A stretch of 64,000 nucleotides of DNA from Mycobacterium colombiense (GTDB lineage: Bacteria > Actinomycetota > Actinomycetes > Mycobacteriales > Mycobacteriaceae). A model generated the notes under the pieces. It did no database searches and had not been told where the DNA came from. It saw only the letters and a list, made by a program, of their open reading frames with translations. Each line of letters starts with the position of its first letter. The first letter of the stretch is position 1. Made by a program: the position numbers and the translations under genes. Of the stretch, positions 1-8,089 are shown piece after piece. Location: NCBI RefSeq assembly GCF_001672755.1, contig NZ_LZKI01000119.1:1-64000 (forward strand), read 5' to 3'.

Positions 1-2
1 GA

Positions 3-296
3 GGACCTTTCCGCAACGGCCATACCGCCGCAATCCGGTGTCCGCTAAACCGGGGTAAGCCCAAAGTCCACCACGTCCAAGACTGGGCACATACGCATAC
101 CACCGATATCGACCAGCTCACGCTGGCCTGCGGACCCCACCACCGGCTCCTCGACAAGGGCTGGATCACCCGAAAGCGTGCCAGCGGCGACACCGAATGG
201 ATCCCACCCGCGCACCTCGATCGCGGCCAACCCCGCACCAACACCTTTCACCACCCGGAGAAGCTGTTGGGGGGCGAGGAAGACGACGGCCCGTAA
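3..296 (+). CDS. C-terminal part of a 13E12-repeat / DUF222-HNH protein (5' end outside window)
   Basis: The open frame enters from the left edge and stops at TAA 294-296. The translation carries an HNH-like core: V-H-H-V-x-D-W, then T-D-I-D-x-L-T-L-A-C-G-P-H-H-R, as in mycobacterial 13E12 repeat proteins with a DUF222 N-terminus and HNH nuclease C-terminus. The zinc-knuckle CxxxGC normally found just before the His-His pair is reduced to a single Cys, so nuclease activity is uncertain. In M. tuberculosis a 13E12-type gene (Rv1128c, from memory) lies beside ppdK, which fits this position. The domain call is fairly safe; nuclease function is inference. Confidence 0.7.
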   Translation, partial: GPFRNGHTAAIRCPLNRGKPKVHHVQDWAHTHTTDIDQLTLACGPHHRLLDKGWITRKRASGDTEWIPPAHLDRGQPRTNTFHHPEKLLGGEEDDGP

Positions 297-818
297 CTAA
301 CCGGCTTGCTTAGCCGGCGGGCGGTAAAAGATCGCCAGCTGACCGATGGCGCCGGCCAGGCCCAACCCCGCCGAAATCACCAGGCCCTGCCAGCCGTCGA
401 ACCAGTTCTTCCCGAAGACCAGGTAGTCCAGGCTGTACTTGCCCGCGCCCAGCGTGGCCACGCCCACGGCGCTGACCGCCAGCACCAGGTTGTACTCCCA
501 GCCCTCCTTGACGATGAAGAAGCCGTTCGCGCGGTGCACCGTCCAGGCCGCGACCAGCATCAGCGAGACAAAACCCGCCGCCGGGATCGGGGTGAGAAAT
601 CCGGCGGCCAGGCCCAGACCGGCGGCCATTTCCGTGGTCGCCGCCACGGTGGCGTGAAACTTACCGGGCTTCATGCCGATGCTCTCGAACCAGCGCGCGG
701 TGCCCGGGATGCGGCCACCGCCGAAGAACTTGTTGTAGCCATGCGCGGCCAGCGTCACGCCCAACACCAGCCGCAGGATCAGTACTCCGACGTCATGGAA
801 CGTGTCATATGAAGTCAT
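297..818 (-). CDS. DoxX family membrane protein
   Basis: A 173-aa hydrophobic protein with about four membrane helices and the DoxX pattern: an N-terminal R-L-V-L-G-x-x-x-x-x-H-G segment, then G-x-F-x-x-x-G before helix 2. DoxX-like proteins sit in the inner membrane and are linked to redox and thiol stress systems. ATG 818 is preferred over longer in-frame starts because translation from it begins exactly at the DoxX N-terminus, and a TAGGTT hexamer lies 7 nt upstream, the arrangement of a leaderless transcript. The gene is divergent from ppdK across 221 bp. The exact role is unknown. Confidence 0.8.
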   Translation of the reverse strand: MTSYDTFHDVGVLILRLVLGVTLAAHGYNKFFGGGRIPGTARWFESIGMKPGKFHATVAATTEMAAGLGLAAGFLTPIPAAGFVSLMLVAAWTVHRANGFFIVKEGWEYNLVLAVSAVGVATLGAGKYSLDYLVFGKNWFDGWQGLVISAGLGLAGAIGQLAIFYRPPAKQAG

Positions 819-825
819 AACTGTA

Positions 826-831
826 AACCTA
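826..831 (-). promoter_or_regulatory. Predicted -10 element of the DoxX gene (leaderless)
   Basis: On the minus strand TAGGTT fits the SigA-type TAnnnT hexamer and ends 7 nt before ATG 818, so the transcript would begin at the start codon. No good Shine-Dalgarno sequence is present. Inference from pattern only. Confidence 0.45.
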
Positions 832-1039
832 GAGCATCGGCCGGGTGGCACCACAAGAGCCGCCGAGCCGCTACGTCGCTTAATCCGCTGGTCCGTGTGG
901 GAACATAGCGGGCGTTCCGACGTCGGCCCGATCAGTAGCCACACCACCAAGGGGGTGCACCACGGCTGGCACCGCACGAGGCAGCGGCGCCCACCGCAAT
1001 GCGTCAAGCGGCCGTGGGTCTGCGCCTACCGAGCACTCC

Positions 1040-2614
1040 GTGGTGGTGCTGGACGGCACATCGAACCACCCACGGGAGCTGCTGGGCAACAAGGGGCACG
1101 GCATCGAGGCGATGCGCCGGCACAACCTGCCGGTGCCGCCGGCGTTCTGTATCACCACCGCGGTGGGCCTGCGGTATCTCGCCGACCCCGCAGCAACCAT
1201 GGATGCCGTCTGGGACGACGTGCTCGACCGGATGCGCTGGCTGGAGGCGCAGACCTCCCGCACGTTCGGCCGGGGCTCGCGTCCCCTGTTGGTCAGCGTG
1301 CGCTCCGGAGCCACCCAGTCCATGCCGGGCATGATGGACACCATCCTGGACCTCGGCATCAACGAGGACGTCGAGCGGGCGCTGGCGGCAACCGGTGACC
1401 AAGCGTTCGCCCGAGACACCCACCGGCGGTTCTCGGACATGTATCGGCGCATCGTCGGCGTCGCCGACCACGTGCCCTCCGACCCGTACGCGCAGTTGCG
1501 CGCCGGAATCGAGGCGGTATTCGCCTCGTGGAATTCACCCCGCGCGGTCGCCTATCGCGCCCACTACGGAATCGACGATCAGCAGGGCACCGCCGTGGTC
1601 GTGCAGGCGATGGTATTCGGCAACCACGGCTCCAATTCCGGTGCCGGAGCGTTCTTTTCCCGCAATCCGATCACCGGCGACAACGAACCGTTCGGCGAAT
1701 GGCTGCCCGGCGGCCAGGGCGACGACGTGGTGTCGGGATCGGTCGACGTCGAACCGATCGTAGCGCTTCGTGATGAACAGCCGTCCGTCTACGACGAACT
1801 GATCGGTGCCGCCCGCACCTTGGAACGGCTGGACTCCGACATCCAGGAGATCGAGTTCACCGTCGAGGACGGCAAGCTGTGGCTGTTGCAGACGCGAGCG
1901 GCGGAACGGTCGGCGCAGGCGGCGGTGCGCACGGCGCTGCAGCTGCGGCACGAGGGACTCATCGATGACGCGGAGACATTGCGCCGCGTGACCCCGGCGC
2001 ACGTGCAAACACTGGTGCAACCGGCGCTTCAGCCCGAAATACGTTTGGCAGCACCGCTATTGGCCAAGGGATTACCGGCGTGCCCGGGCGTAGCGTCGGG
2101 CAAGGCGTACACCGACGTCGACGAGGCGCTGCGCGCCGTCGATCGCGGCGAGCGGGTGATCCTGGTGCGCGATCACACCCGGCCCGAAGACGTGTCGGGC
2201 ATGCTGGCCGCGCAGGGCATCGTCACCGAGGTCGGCGGCGCCTCCAGCCATGCGGCGGTAGTCAGCCGCGAACTGGGCCGGGTGGCGGTGGTGGGGTGCG
2301 GCCACGGGGTCGCGGCAGCGCTGGCCGGCAAGCACATCACCGTCGACGGCGCCGAAGGCGAAGTGCGCGAAGGCAATCTGAGCCTGTCCGCGTGGTCGGA
2401 AGACGACACGCCGGAACTGCGCGAACTGGCCGACATCGCACGGCGGATCAGCCCGCTGCGCGCCCACGCCGCGGGCGACCACGTGCGACTGGACGACAGC
2501 TCCGAGGCCGCGGTGCGCGCCGCCCTGAACAGCGGGCAGGGCGACGTGGTGTCGGCGACGCCGTTGATCGTGATGCTGATCGCGCTGCGCCTGACAACGG
2601 GATCCGCATCGTGA
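1040..2614 (+). CDS. ppdK: Pyruvate, phosphate dikinase-like protein lacking the C-terminal PEP/pyruvate domain
   Basis: A 524-aa protein with the PPDK N-terminal ATP-grasp domain, including L-G-N-K-G near residue 15 and V-S-V-R-S-G-A-x-x-S-M-P-G-M-M-D-T near residue 90. The swivelling phosphohistidine domain has G-G-A-S-S-H-A-A-V-V with His404 as the expected phosphorylated residue. Classical PPDK is about 870-900 aa and ends in a TIM barrel that binds PEP/pyruvate; that barrel is absent here and in the M. tuberculosis homologue of about 490 aa. The GTG at 1040 is the only plausible in-frame start close to the domain. The stop overlaps the next start (GTGA), so the two are translationally coupled. 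The complete PPDK reaction should not be assumed. Confidence 0.82.
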   Translation: MVVLDGTSNHPRELLGNKGHGIEAMRRHNLPVPPAFCITTAVGLRYLADPAATMDAVWDDVLDRMRWLEAQTSRTFGRGSRPLLVSVRSGATQSMPGMMDTILDLGINEDVERALAATGDQAFARDTHRRFSDMYRRIVGVADHVPSDPYAQLRAGIEAVFASWNSPRAVAYRAHYGIDDQQGTAVVVQAMVFGNHGSNSGAGAFFSRNPITGDNEPFGEWLPGGQGDDVVSGSVDVEPIVALRDEQPSVYDELIGAARTLERLDSDIQEIEFTVEDGKLWLLQTRAAERSAQAAVRTALQLRHEGLIDDAETLRRVTPAHVQTLVQPALQPEIRLAAPLLAKGLPACPGVASGKAYTDVDEALRAVDRGERVILVRDHTRPEDVSGMLAAQGIVTEVGGASSHAAVVSRELGRVAVVGCGHGVAAALAGKHITVDGAEGEVREGNLSLSAWSEDDTPELRELADIARRISPLRAHAAGDHVRLDDSSEAAVRAALNSGQGDVVSATPLIVMLIALRLTTGSAS

Positions 2615-3225
2615 CCGAATTGGCTGTGCTGCAAGGGGTTCGGCTCAAAGGACGGGTGAGTCCAGCCGACCTGGCCGCGACGCTGGGTGCAGATCTTGCC
2701 GACATCACTCCCGTTGTCGAGCGGCTGACCGCAGCGGGGCTGCTGACCGAAGGTCCGACGTTGCGGATCACCCTCAGCGGGACCGACAGGCTCACAACGC
2801 TGCTCGCCGAGGAACGCAAGGACATCGATCCCGGTGCGATGGCCGCCGCCTACGACGACTTCCGCGCTGTCAACGCCGACCTCAAGGGACTTGTGACGGA
2901 TTGGCAGCTCAAGGGCGGACCCGACGGCGTTCCCAACGCCCACGACGACCCCGCCTACGACGAGGCGGTACTGGCCCGCCTCGACGACGTCCACGCCCGC
3001 ACGATGCCGATCATCGAGGCCGCCGCGGCACAACTGCCGCGGCTGACCGCCTACGCGGCCAAACTGGTTGCGGCACTGGACAAAGTCAAGGCCGGGGAGA
3101 CCACCTGGCTGACCCGGCCGTTGATCGACTCCTACCACACGGTGTGGTTCGAACTGCACGAGGAGCTGATCGTCGCCGCCGGCTTGACCCGCGAAGAGGC
3201 GGCCAGATCCGGCGACGCGCAATAG
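2611..3225 (+). CDS. Conserved protein coupled to ppdK
   Basis: A 204-aa soluble protein starting at GTG 2611, which overlaps the ppdK stop codon. The N-terminal 60 residues look like a winged-helix fold: a helix-rich segment V-S-P-A-D-L-A-A-T-L-G followed by V-V-E-R-L-T-A-A-G-L-L, a MarR/ArsR-like recognition-helix pattern. The remainder is helical with no membrane segments. The tight coupling and conserved synteny with ppdK (Rv1126c-like, from memory) suggest it assists or regulates that enzyme, perhaps supplying a missing module. That is inference; the gene itself is convincing. Confidence 0.75.
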   Translation: MTELAVLQGVRLKGRVSPADLAATLGADLADITPVVERLTAAGLLTEGPTLRITLSGTDRLTTLLAEERKDIDPGAMAAAYDDFRAVNADLKGLVTDWQLKGGPDGVPNAHDDPAYDEAVLARLDDVHARTMPIIEAAAAQLPRLTAYAAKLVAALDKVKAGETTWLTRPLIDSYHTVWFELHEELIVAAGLTREEAARSGDAQ

Positions 3226-4479
3226 CTAGAGCGCCGCGTCGAGCAGCGCCAGGTAGGCGTCGACGTCGGGCACGGCCGAGGCCGCCGCGTGCACGCTGAT
3301 CGCGATGGTGTCGCCGATGCCGTGCACGCCGTGCGTCAGCCCCATCATCGGCGACAGCGCCGGATATCCCGACGTCAGCACCACCGGCGCGCCGCCGAAA
3401 CTCAGATCGGCAGCCCCGCGGTTGACGCTGGACACCACGGTGTTGCCGGACACCTGCGTCGCGCGCTCTTGGACATCGAATTGCCCGATGCCCCAACGCA
3501 GTAGCCCGGCTGGCACCGCCGCGAACGCACGGTCGGCGGCCCGGGTGGCCGGATGCTCGAAGCGGCGCCGGCCGTTGGCCAGGTCGGCCGCGATCCGCTC
3601 GGCGCGGGCATCCGACCCGAGCTTCGGGTAGAGCCCCACCACGATGTTGCCGAAGTGGTTGTGCGCCCGCGCCGCGCCGGGTTTGGCCATGGGAACCTCG
3701 GCGCCCAGCGAATCGCATTGCCCGTCAAGCAGATTGGACAGGGCCTGCGATACCGCACTCAGCACGCCGACGGTGATCGTGGGGCCGGGCAGCTGCGAAC
3801 GGTGTCGCACCAAGGTCCGCACCGCGCGGGGGCCCTCGGGACGCGCATTCGTCGGCAGCAACGGACGCGACCCCGCGCCGGGGGTCAGCAGTCCCGCGCG
3901 GATGTCGCGCTCCAGCAGGCGATGGGCGCGTGCCGCCTGGACGGCTCGCCAGGGCAGAAAGCCCGGCCGCGGCGTGGGCACCTCGGGCACCGGGTCGGGC
4001 CGCCCGAACAGCCACGCCGCCATGGCAGCGGAGCGGGCGCCGTCGGCCAGCGCGTGCGCGACCTGCAACACCGCGACGGCGCCCGATCCGATGACGCCGG
4101 GAATGCCACGCACCGGGGTGAAGACGTGCAGCCGCCAGGCCATTCGCCGAACGTCCAGCTGGTCATCGGCGAGGCCGGCGACGGCCGCCAGGACGCCATT
4201 CCAGTTCTGCTCCGCAAGGTCGTGGCGGACCACCTGTTCGGCCGCGACGGCCGCCGGCACCCATTGCGGGTAGCGCCACCGGCCTCGGTCCCGCACCCGC
4301 ATCGTCAGCGCCGGCTCGGCGTTGGCCCGCAAGCAGAGTTGCTCGACGGCGAGCGCGTAGTCGGCGGGCTCACCGCCGAACGCGTAGAGCAGGAACTCGT
4401 CGCTGGGGATCTTGGCCGACATCCAGTAGAACTGCGCGTCGACGGCAGCCATCCGGTGCCCCGACATGGCCCGAGCCAT
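3226..4479 (-). CDS. WS/DGAT-like acyltransferase-family protein
   Basis: A 417-aa protein. H-A-L-A-D-G at residues 142-147 fits the HxxxDG core of the wax ester synthase/diacylglycerol acyltransferase motif, though the usual first His of HHxxxDG is Ala. The N-terminus D-A-Q-F-Y-W-M resembles the family's opening D-x-x-F-L-x-x-E segment. Such enzymes transfer acyl-CoA to diacylglycerol or fatty alcohols. It starts 4 bp after the ephC stop, so the two form one operon. An alternative start at Met5 is possible. Family membership is moderately sure; catalytic competence is not. Confidence 0.65.
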   Translation of the reverse strand: MARAMSGHRMAAVDAQFYWMSAKIPSDEFLLYAFGGEPADYALAVEQLCLRANAEPALTMRVRDRGRWRYPQWVPAAVAAEQVVRHDLAEQNWNGVLAAVAGLADDQLDVRRMAWRLHVFTPVRGIPGVIGSGAVAVLQVAHALADGARSAAMAAWLFGRPDPVPEVPTPRPGFLPWRAVQAARAHRLLERDIRAGLLTPGAGSRPLLPTNARPEGPRAVRTLVRHRSQLPGPTITVGVLSAVSQALSNLLDGQCDSLGAEVPMAKPGAARAHNHFGNIVVGLYPKLGSDARAERIAADLANGRRRFEHPATRAADRAFAAVPAGLLRWGIGQFDVQERATQVSGNTVVSSVNRGAADLSFGGAPVVLTSGYPALSPMMGLTHGVHGIGDTIAISVHAAASAVPDVDAYLALLDAAL

Positions 4480-4483
4480 GATG

Positions 4484-5392
4484 TCAGCCGGGTGAGCCGA
4501 TGAACCCGAGCACCAGGTCGGCGACCTTGTCGGGCTGCTCGAGCTGCAGGAAATGGCCGGCGTGTTCGACGATGCCGATCTCGCTGCCCGCGGGCAGCAC
4601 CTTTTCGGCCCACCGCGCGAAAGCCGGTGTCATGCAACCGTCGTCGCGACCGTGCAGGTACAGGCACGGCAGCACGGGTTCTTCGGTCCACAACTGGTTC
4701 AATGCGGCATACCGCGCCGACGGCCGGGTGTTGCGAATGGTGGCGCGGTAGGGGCCCAGCGCCGCGCGCCAGCTTTCCGGCGCGCCGATCGCGGCGTCGA
4801 CGTGACGCAAGTCCTCGTCGGCGCGATAACCGGGCGACCACCGGCGCCATAACAGCGGCAACACCCAGGACGCGGAACGTTCAGGCAGCCAAGGCAATTG
4901 GAAGTACATGATGTACCAGCTGCGAAACACCTGGCGCGCCAGATGGGCGGCCAGCCGGCCCCGCTCGGCCGCGCCACCGCCGCGCCGCCGGAACGCCGCC
5001 GACGGCGGGACCGACATGATCACCGCCTTGGTGAACGGGCTGTCGGGCATGGCGGCCAGGCCGGTACCGGCGATCGCGCCCCAGTCGTGGCCGATGATCA
5101 CGTCGTTCTCGGTGCCGCCCGCGGCCGAGCGCACCCGCAGGGCGTCGTCCATCAGCGCGCCCACCTGATAGCCGCCGTCGACCGGGATCGACGACGGCGC
5201 GTATCCGCGCATAAAGGGCGCGATCACCCGCCATCCCGCCTGTGCGAGGCGGGGGGCGACCTTGCGCCAGCCGTAGGGGGTGTCGGGGAAGCCGTGCAGG
5301 CATAGCGCGATGGGACCGTCTGCCGGCCCCCAGGTGAGGGCCTTGAGGTCCCCCGCATGGCCGGTCACGTCGATCCAGCCTGGTTCAGCCAT
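4484..5392 (-). CDS. ephC: Epoxide hydrolase EphC (alpha/beta hydrolase)
   Basis: A 302-aa alpha/beta hydrolase with the oxyanion motif HGFP at residues 33-36, a nucleophile elbow G-H-D-W-G with Asp103 (Asp nucleophiles are typical of epoxide hydrolases and haloalkane dehalogenases) and C-terminal catalytic His280 in H-A-G-H-F. It is expected to open epoxides to diols. ATG 5392 has GGGAG five nt upstream and is chosen over GTG 5398. It lies directly upstream of the WS/DGAT-like gene. Synteny also supports ephC. Confidence 0.82.
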   Translation of the reverse strand: MAEPGWIDVTGHAGDLKALTWGPADGPIALCLHGFPDTPYGWRKVAPRLAQAGWRVIAPFMRGYAPSSIPVDGGYQVGALMDDALRVRSAAGGTENDVIIGHDWGAIAGTGLAAMPDSPFTKAVIMSVPPSAAFRRRGGGAAERGRLAAHLARQVFRSWYIMYFQLPWLPERSASWVLPLLWRRWSPGYRADEDLRHVDAAIGAPESWRAALGPYRATIRNTRPSARYAALNQLWTEEPVLPCLYLHGRDDGCMTPAFARWAEKVLPAGSEIGIVEHAGHFLQLEQPDKVADLVLGFIGSPG

Positions 5393-5500
5393 GTTCACTC
5401 CCTGCTCGACGTCTCCGCAGGGATCAACCTAACCTGTGCGGTCGCGCGACGCACCGACCCTGCTCGACTGAGGGTCAAACCGTCGCTCTACCAGAAGTTT

Positions 5501-5977
5501 TCAGTGTTGCAGCGCGGCGGCCCGCTCCAACTCGGCGACGATGATCTTGCGCATGCCGTACATCGCCTTGGTGGCCGCCGCCGCCCGCGTGCGGTCCGGG
5601 TCGCCGATCAGTTCGTAGAGCCGGTCCGGGACGATTTGCCAGCTCATCCCGAAGCGGTCTTTGAGCCAGCCGCATTGCGATTCCTCGCCGCCGTCGCTCA
5701 GCCGGTCCCAGTAGTAGTCCACCTCGTCCTGGTCCTTGCAATGGATCGTGAACGAGACCGCCTCGGTGAAGTGGAAGTGCGGACCGGCGTTGATCCCGAT
5801 GAACCGGGTGCCGTCCAGCACGAAGCTGCCGGACAGGACCGTGCCGGGCTCGCCCGGCCCGGCGTCGGTGGTCTGGTTGAAGCCCTCGATGTGGGAGTTG
5901 GAAAACACCGAGGTGTAGAAACTGGCGGCCTCCTCCAGGTTGTCGTCGAACCATAACGACGGGGTGATCGATGGCAT
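5501..5977 (-). CDS. PhnB-like VOC superfamily protein
   Basis: A 158-aa protein matching the PhnB / 3-demethylubiquinone methyltransferase-like branch of the VOC fold: opening S-I-T-P-S-L-W-F-D-D-N-x-E-E-A, F-Y-x-x-x-F near residue 20, an F-x-G-I-N-A-G-P segment in the middle, then C-G-W-L-K-D-R-F-G-x-S-W-Q-I-V-P at about 100-117. Proteins of this type are common in actinobacteria and mostly of unknown substrate. It stands alone between ephC and bpoB. Confidence 0.78.
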   Translation of the reverse strand: MPSITPSLWFDDNLEEAASFYTSVFSNSHIEGFNQTTDAGPGEPGTVLSGSFVLDGTRFIGINAGPHFHFTEAVSFTIHCKDQDEVDYYWDRLSDGGEESQCGWLKDRFGMSWQIVPDRLYELIGDPDRTRAAAATKAMYGMRKIIVAELERAAALQH

Positions 5978-6084
5978 GTCCGGGGCCTCCTTGACGGCTC
6001 GTTGGTCTCTGCCGTTATAGACCCGGTCGGCGACGAAAAGTCATCGCGTCGTCCACCCGCGCAACAGTGCTTAACCGGCCTATG

Positions 6085-6090
6085 TAACGT
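6085..6090 (+). promoter_or_regulatory. Predicted -10 element of bpoB (leaderless)
   Basis: TAACGT, within TATGTAACGT, ends 8 nt before ATG 6099. No Shine-Dalgarno lies in the gap. The spacing fits leaderless initiation. Confidence 0.45.
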
Positions 6091-6098
6091 CAGGTCGC

Positions 6099-6962
6099 AT
6101 GAGTACCGTCAGCAGCAGTCCCGAGACGGTGGAGTTTGCCGGCGTCGACGGGATTTCCCTGGTCGCCGACGAATGGAATCGCGGCTCCGGCGGTGCCGGG
6201 CGACCGAGCATCCTGATGCTGCACGGTGGCGGCCAGAACCGGTTTTCCTGGAAAAACACCGGCCAGACGCTGGCCGACGAGGGACTGCACGTGGTGGCGC
6301 TGGATTCCCGCGGACACGGCGACAGCGCACGCTCCCCCGACGCCGACTACGAGATCGAGACGCTCACCGGCGACGTCATGCGAGTGCTGGACGAGATCGG
6401 CCGGCCGGTGACGATCATCGGAGCCAGCATGGGTGGGCTGACCGGCATCCTCGCCGCTCACCGGGCCGGACCCGCGAAGGTCACCCGGTTGGTGCTCGTC
6501 GACGTGGTCCCCCGTTTCGAAAAGGGCGGCAGCGCCCGCATCCGCGACTTCATGTTCAGCGGCCTCGACGGCTTCGACTCGCTGGAGCAGGCCGCCGACG
6601 CCGTCGCCGCCTACCTGCCGTACCGCAGTAAGCCGCGCAGCCCCGAGGGATTGAAGAAGAACCTGCGGCTGCGCGACGGCCGCTGGTATTGGCACTGGGA
6701 CCCCGCCTTCATGACCAAGCCCGGCGACGATCCCGAACTGCGCACCGAGAGCTTCGAGCAGGCCGCCAAAAACCTGACGATCCCCGTCTTGCTGATCCGC
6801 GGCAAGCTGTCCGACGTGGTGAGTCCCGAGGGGGTTCGGCACTTCCTGGCCACCGTGCCGCGCGCCGAGTTCGTCGAGCTGTCCAACGCCGGGCACACCG
6901 CGGCCGGCGACGACAACGACGCGTTCAGCGACGCGGTGGTGGCCTTCGTCAATCGCCGCTAG
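6099..6962 (+). CDS. bpoB: Alpha/beta hydrolase, BpoB-like (non-haem peroxidase family)
   Basis: A 287-aa protein with H-G-G-G-Q near residue 42, nucleophile elbow G-A-S-M-G with Ser110, and a late N-A-G-H-T segment supplying the catalytic His. M. tuberculosis annotates its counterpart as bromoperoxidase BpoB, but members of this family are mostly esterases or lactonases with promiscuous perhydrolase activity. The gene converges on gnd, and its last codons lie inside a duplicated 47-bp sequence. The true substrate is unknown. Confidence 0.78.
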   Translation: MSTVSSSPETVEFAGVDGISLVADEWNRGSGGAGRPSILMLHGGGQNRFSWKNTGQTLADEGLHVVALDSRGHGDSARSPDADYEIETLTGDVMRVLDEIGRPVTIIGASMGGLTGILAAHRAGPAKVTRLVLVDVVPRFEKGGSARIRDFMFSGLDGFDSLEQAADAVAAYLPYRSKPRSPEGLKKNLRLRDGRWYWHWDPAFMTKPGDDPELRTESFEQAAKNLTIPVLLIRGKLSDVVSPEGVRHFLATVPRAEFVELSNAGHTAAGDDNDAFSDAVVAFVNRR

Positions 6963-7053
6963 TTCGATGGCGGCGACCCGCATCACCCGGCCACGCCGCG
7001 CTCGCGATCGCCGCTAGTTCGATGGCGGCGACCCGCATCACCCGGCCACGCCG
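6952..7053. repeat. Two direct 47-bp copies, each with a hairpin, between bpoB and gnd
   Basis: Positions 6952-6998 and 7007-7053 are identical over 47 bp with a period of 55 bp. Each copy contains CGCCGC, a loop of about 10 nt and GCGGCG, a GC stem without a U-tract. A third, shorter copy of CGCCGCTAGTTCG straddles the gnd stop. The first copy includes the bpoB stop codon. It probably serves convergent transcription ending, duplicated by slippage. Confidence 0.8.
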
Positions 7054-8076
7054 CTAGTTCGCCGGCTTCTCCGCGTGCCCTCCGAATTGCTTGCGCATCG
7101 CCGAGAGAGCCTTGTTGGCGAAGTCGTCGAGCTGGCGCGAGGCGAACCGCGACTGCAGCGCGGTGGTCAGCACCGGCGAGGGGACGCCCTCGTCGATCGC
7201 CGCGATGGCGGTCCACCGGCCCTCCCCGGAGTCGGAGACCCGGCCGGAGAACTCCTTGAGGTCGGGCGACTCGTGCAGCGCGATCGCCGTCAGGTCCAGC
7301 AGCCAGGAGCCGATGACGCTGCCGCGCCGCCATACCTCGGCCACCTCGGGGATGTCGAAGTCGTACTGGTAGAACTCCGGGTTCGACAGCGGCGCCGTTT
7401 CGGCGTCACCCTCCTGCATGTGCTTGCCGATGTCGGCATTGCGCAAGATGTTCAGCCCCTCGGCGAGCGAGGCCATCATGCCGTACTCGATTCCGTTGTG
7501 CACCATCTTCACGAAGTGCCCGGCGCCGGCCGGTCCGCAGTGGAGATAGCCCTGCTCCGACCGCGCAACCTCGCCATCGCGGCCCGGCGTGCGGGGCGCG
7601 GCGTCGACGCCCGGTGCGACGGTGGCGAAGATCGGCTCGGCGTGCAGGAAGGCCTCGTCGTCGCCGCCGATCATCAGGCAGTAGCCGCGTTCCCGGCCCC
7701 ACACGCCGCCGCTGGTCCCGCAGTCCAGGAAGTGAATACCCTTCTCCGACAAAGTCTTCGCGTGGCGAATGTCGTCGCGGTAGTAGGAGTTGCCGCCGTC
7801 GATGACGATGTCCCCGGAGTCGAGCGTCTTGGCCAGTTCGTCGATCACGCCCGTGGTGATGGTCCCGGCCGGGACCATCACCCAGACCAGCCGCGGGGCC
7901 GTCAGCTTCTCGGCGAGCTCCTGCAGCGAGGACACCCCGGTGGTCTTGTCCTCCCCCGCCATCGCCTTGACCGCGTCGGGGTTGTGGTCGTAGACCACGC
8001 ACTCGTGTCCGTCCGTGACCACGCGGCGGACGATGTTCGCGCCCATCCTGCCGAGGCCGATCATCCCAAGCTGCAT
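7054..8076 (-). CDS. gnd2: 6-phosphogluconate dehydrogenase, decarboxylating (short form)
   Basis: A 340-aa protein, the short-form length and the same as I recall for M. tuberculosis Gnd2. The N-terminal Rossmann motif G-L-G-R-M-G-A-N-I begins at residue 7. G-G-N-S-Y-Y is near 95 and the catalytic segment H-F-V-K-M-V-H-N-G-I-E-Y-G lies in the middle. It oxidises 6-phosphogluconate to ribulose 5-phosphate plus CO2 with NAD(P)H formation. It starts 13 bp after zwf, so the two dehydrogenases of the oxidative pentose phosphate pathway form an operon. The ATG has a GGAGA-type site upstream. Confidence 0.9.
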   Translation of the reverse strand: MQLGMIGLGRMGANIVRRVVTDGHECVVYDHNPDAVKAMAGEDKTTGVSSLQELAEKLTAPRLVWVMVPAGTITTGVIDELAKTLDSGDIVIDGGNSYYRDDIRHAKTLSEKGIHFLDCGTSGGVWGRERGYCLMIGGDDEAFLHAEPIFATVAPGVDAAPRTPGRDGEVARSEQGYLHCGPAGAGHFVKMVHNGIEYGMMASLAEGLNILRNADIGKHMQEGDAETAPLSNPEFYQYDFDIPEVAEVWRRGSVIGSWLLDLTAIALHESPDLKEFSGRVSDSGEGRWTAIAAIDEGVPSPVLTTALQSRFASRQLDDFANKALSAMRKQFGGHAEKPAN

Positions 8077-8089
8077 CGTGGGTGTCTCC

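Noticed and set aside
2080..3225. Longer frame extending the PpdK partner upstream to 2080
   Set aside because: It would overlap PpdK out of phase over 500 bp with Arg-rich shadow sequence; the GTG overlapping the PpdK stop is the natural start.
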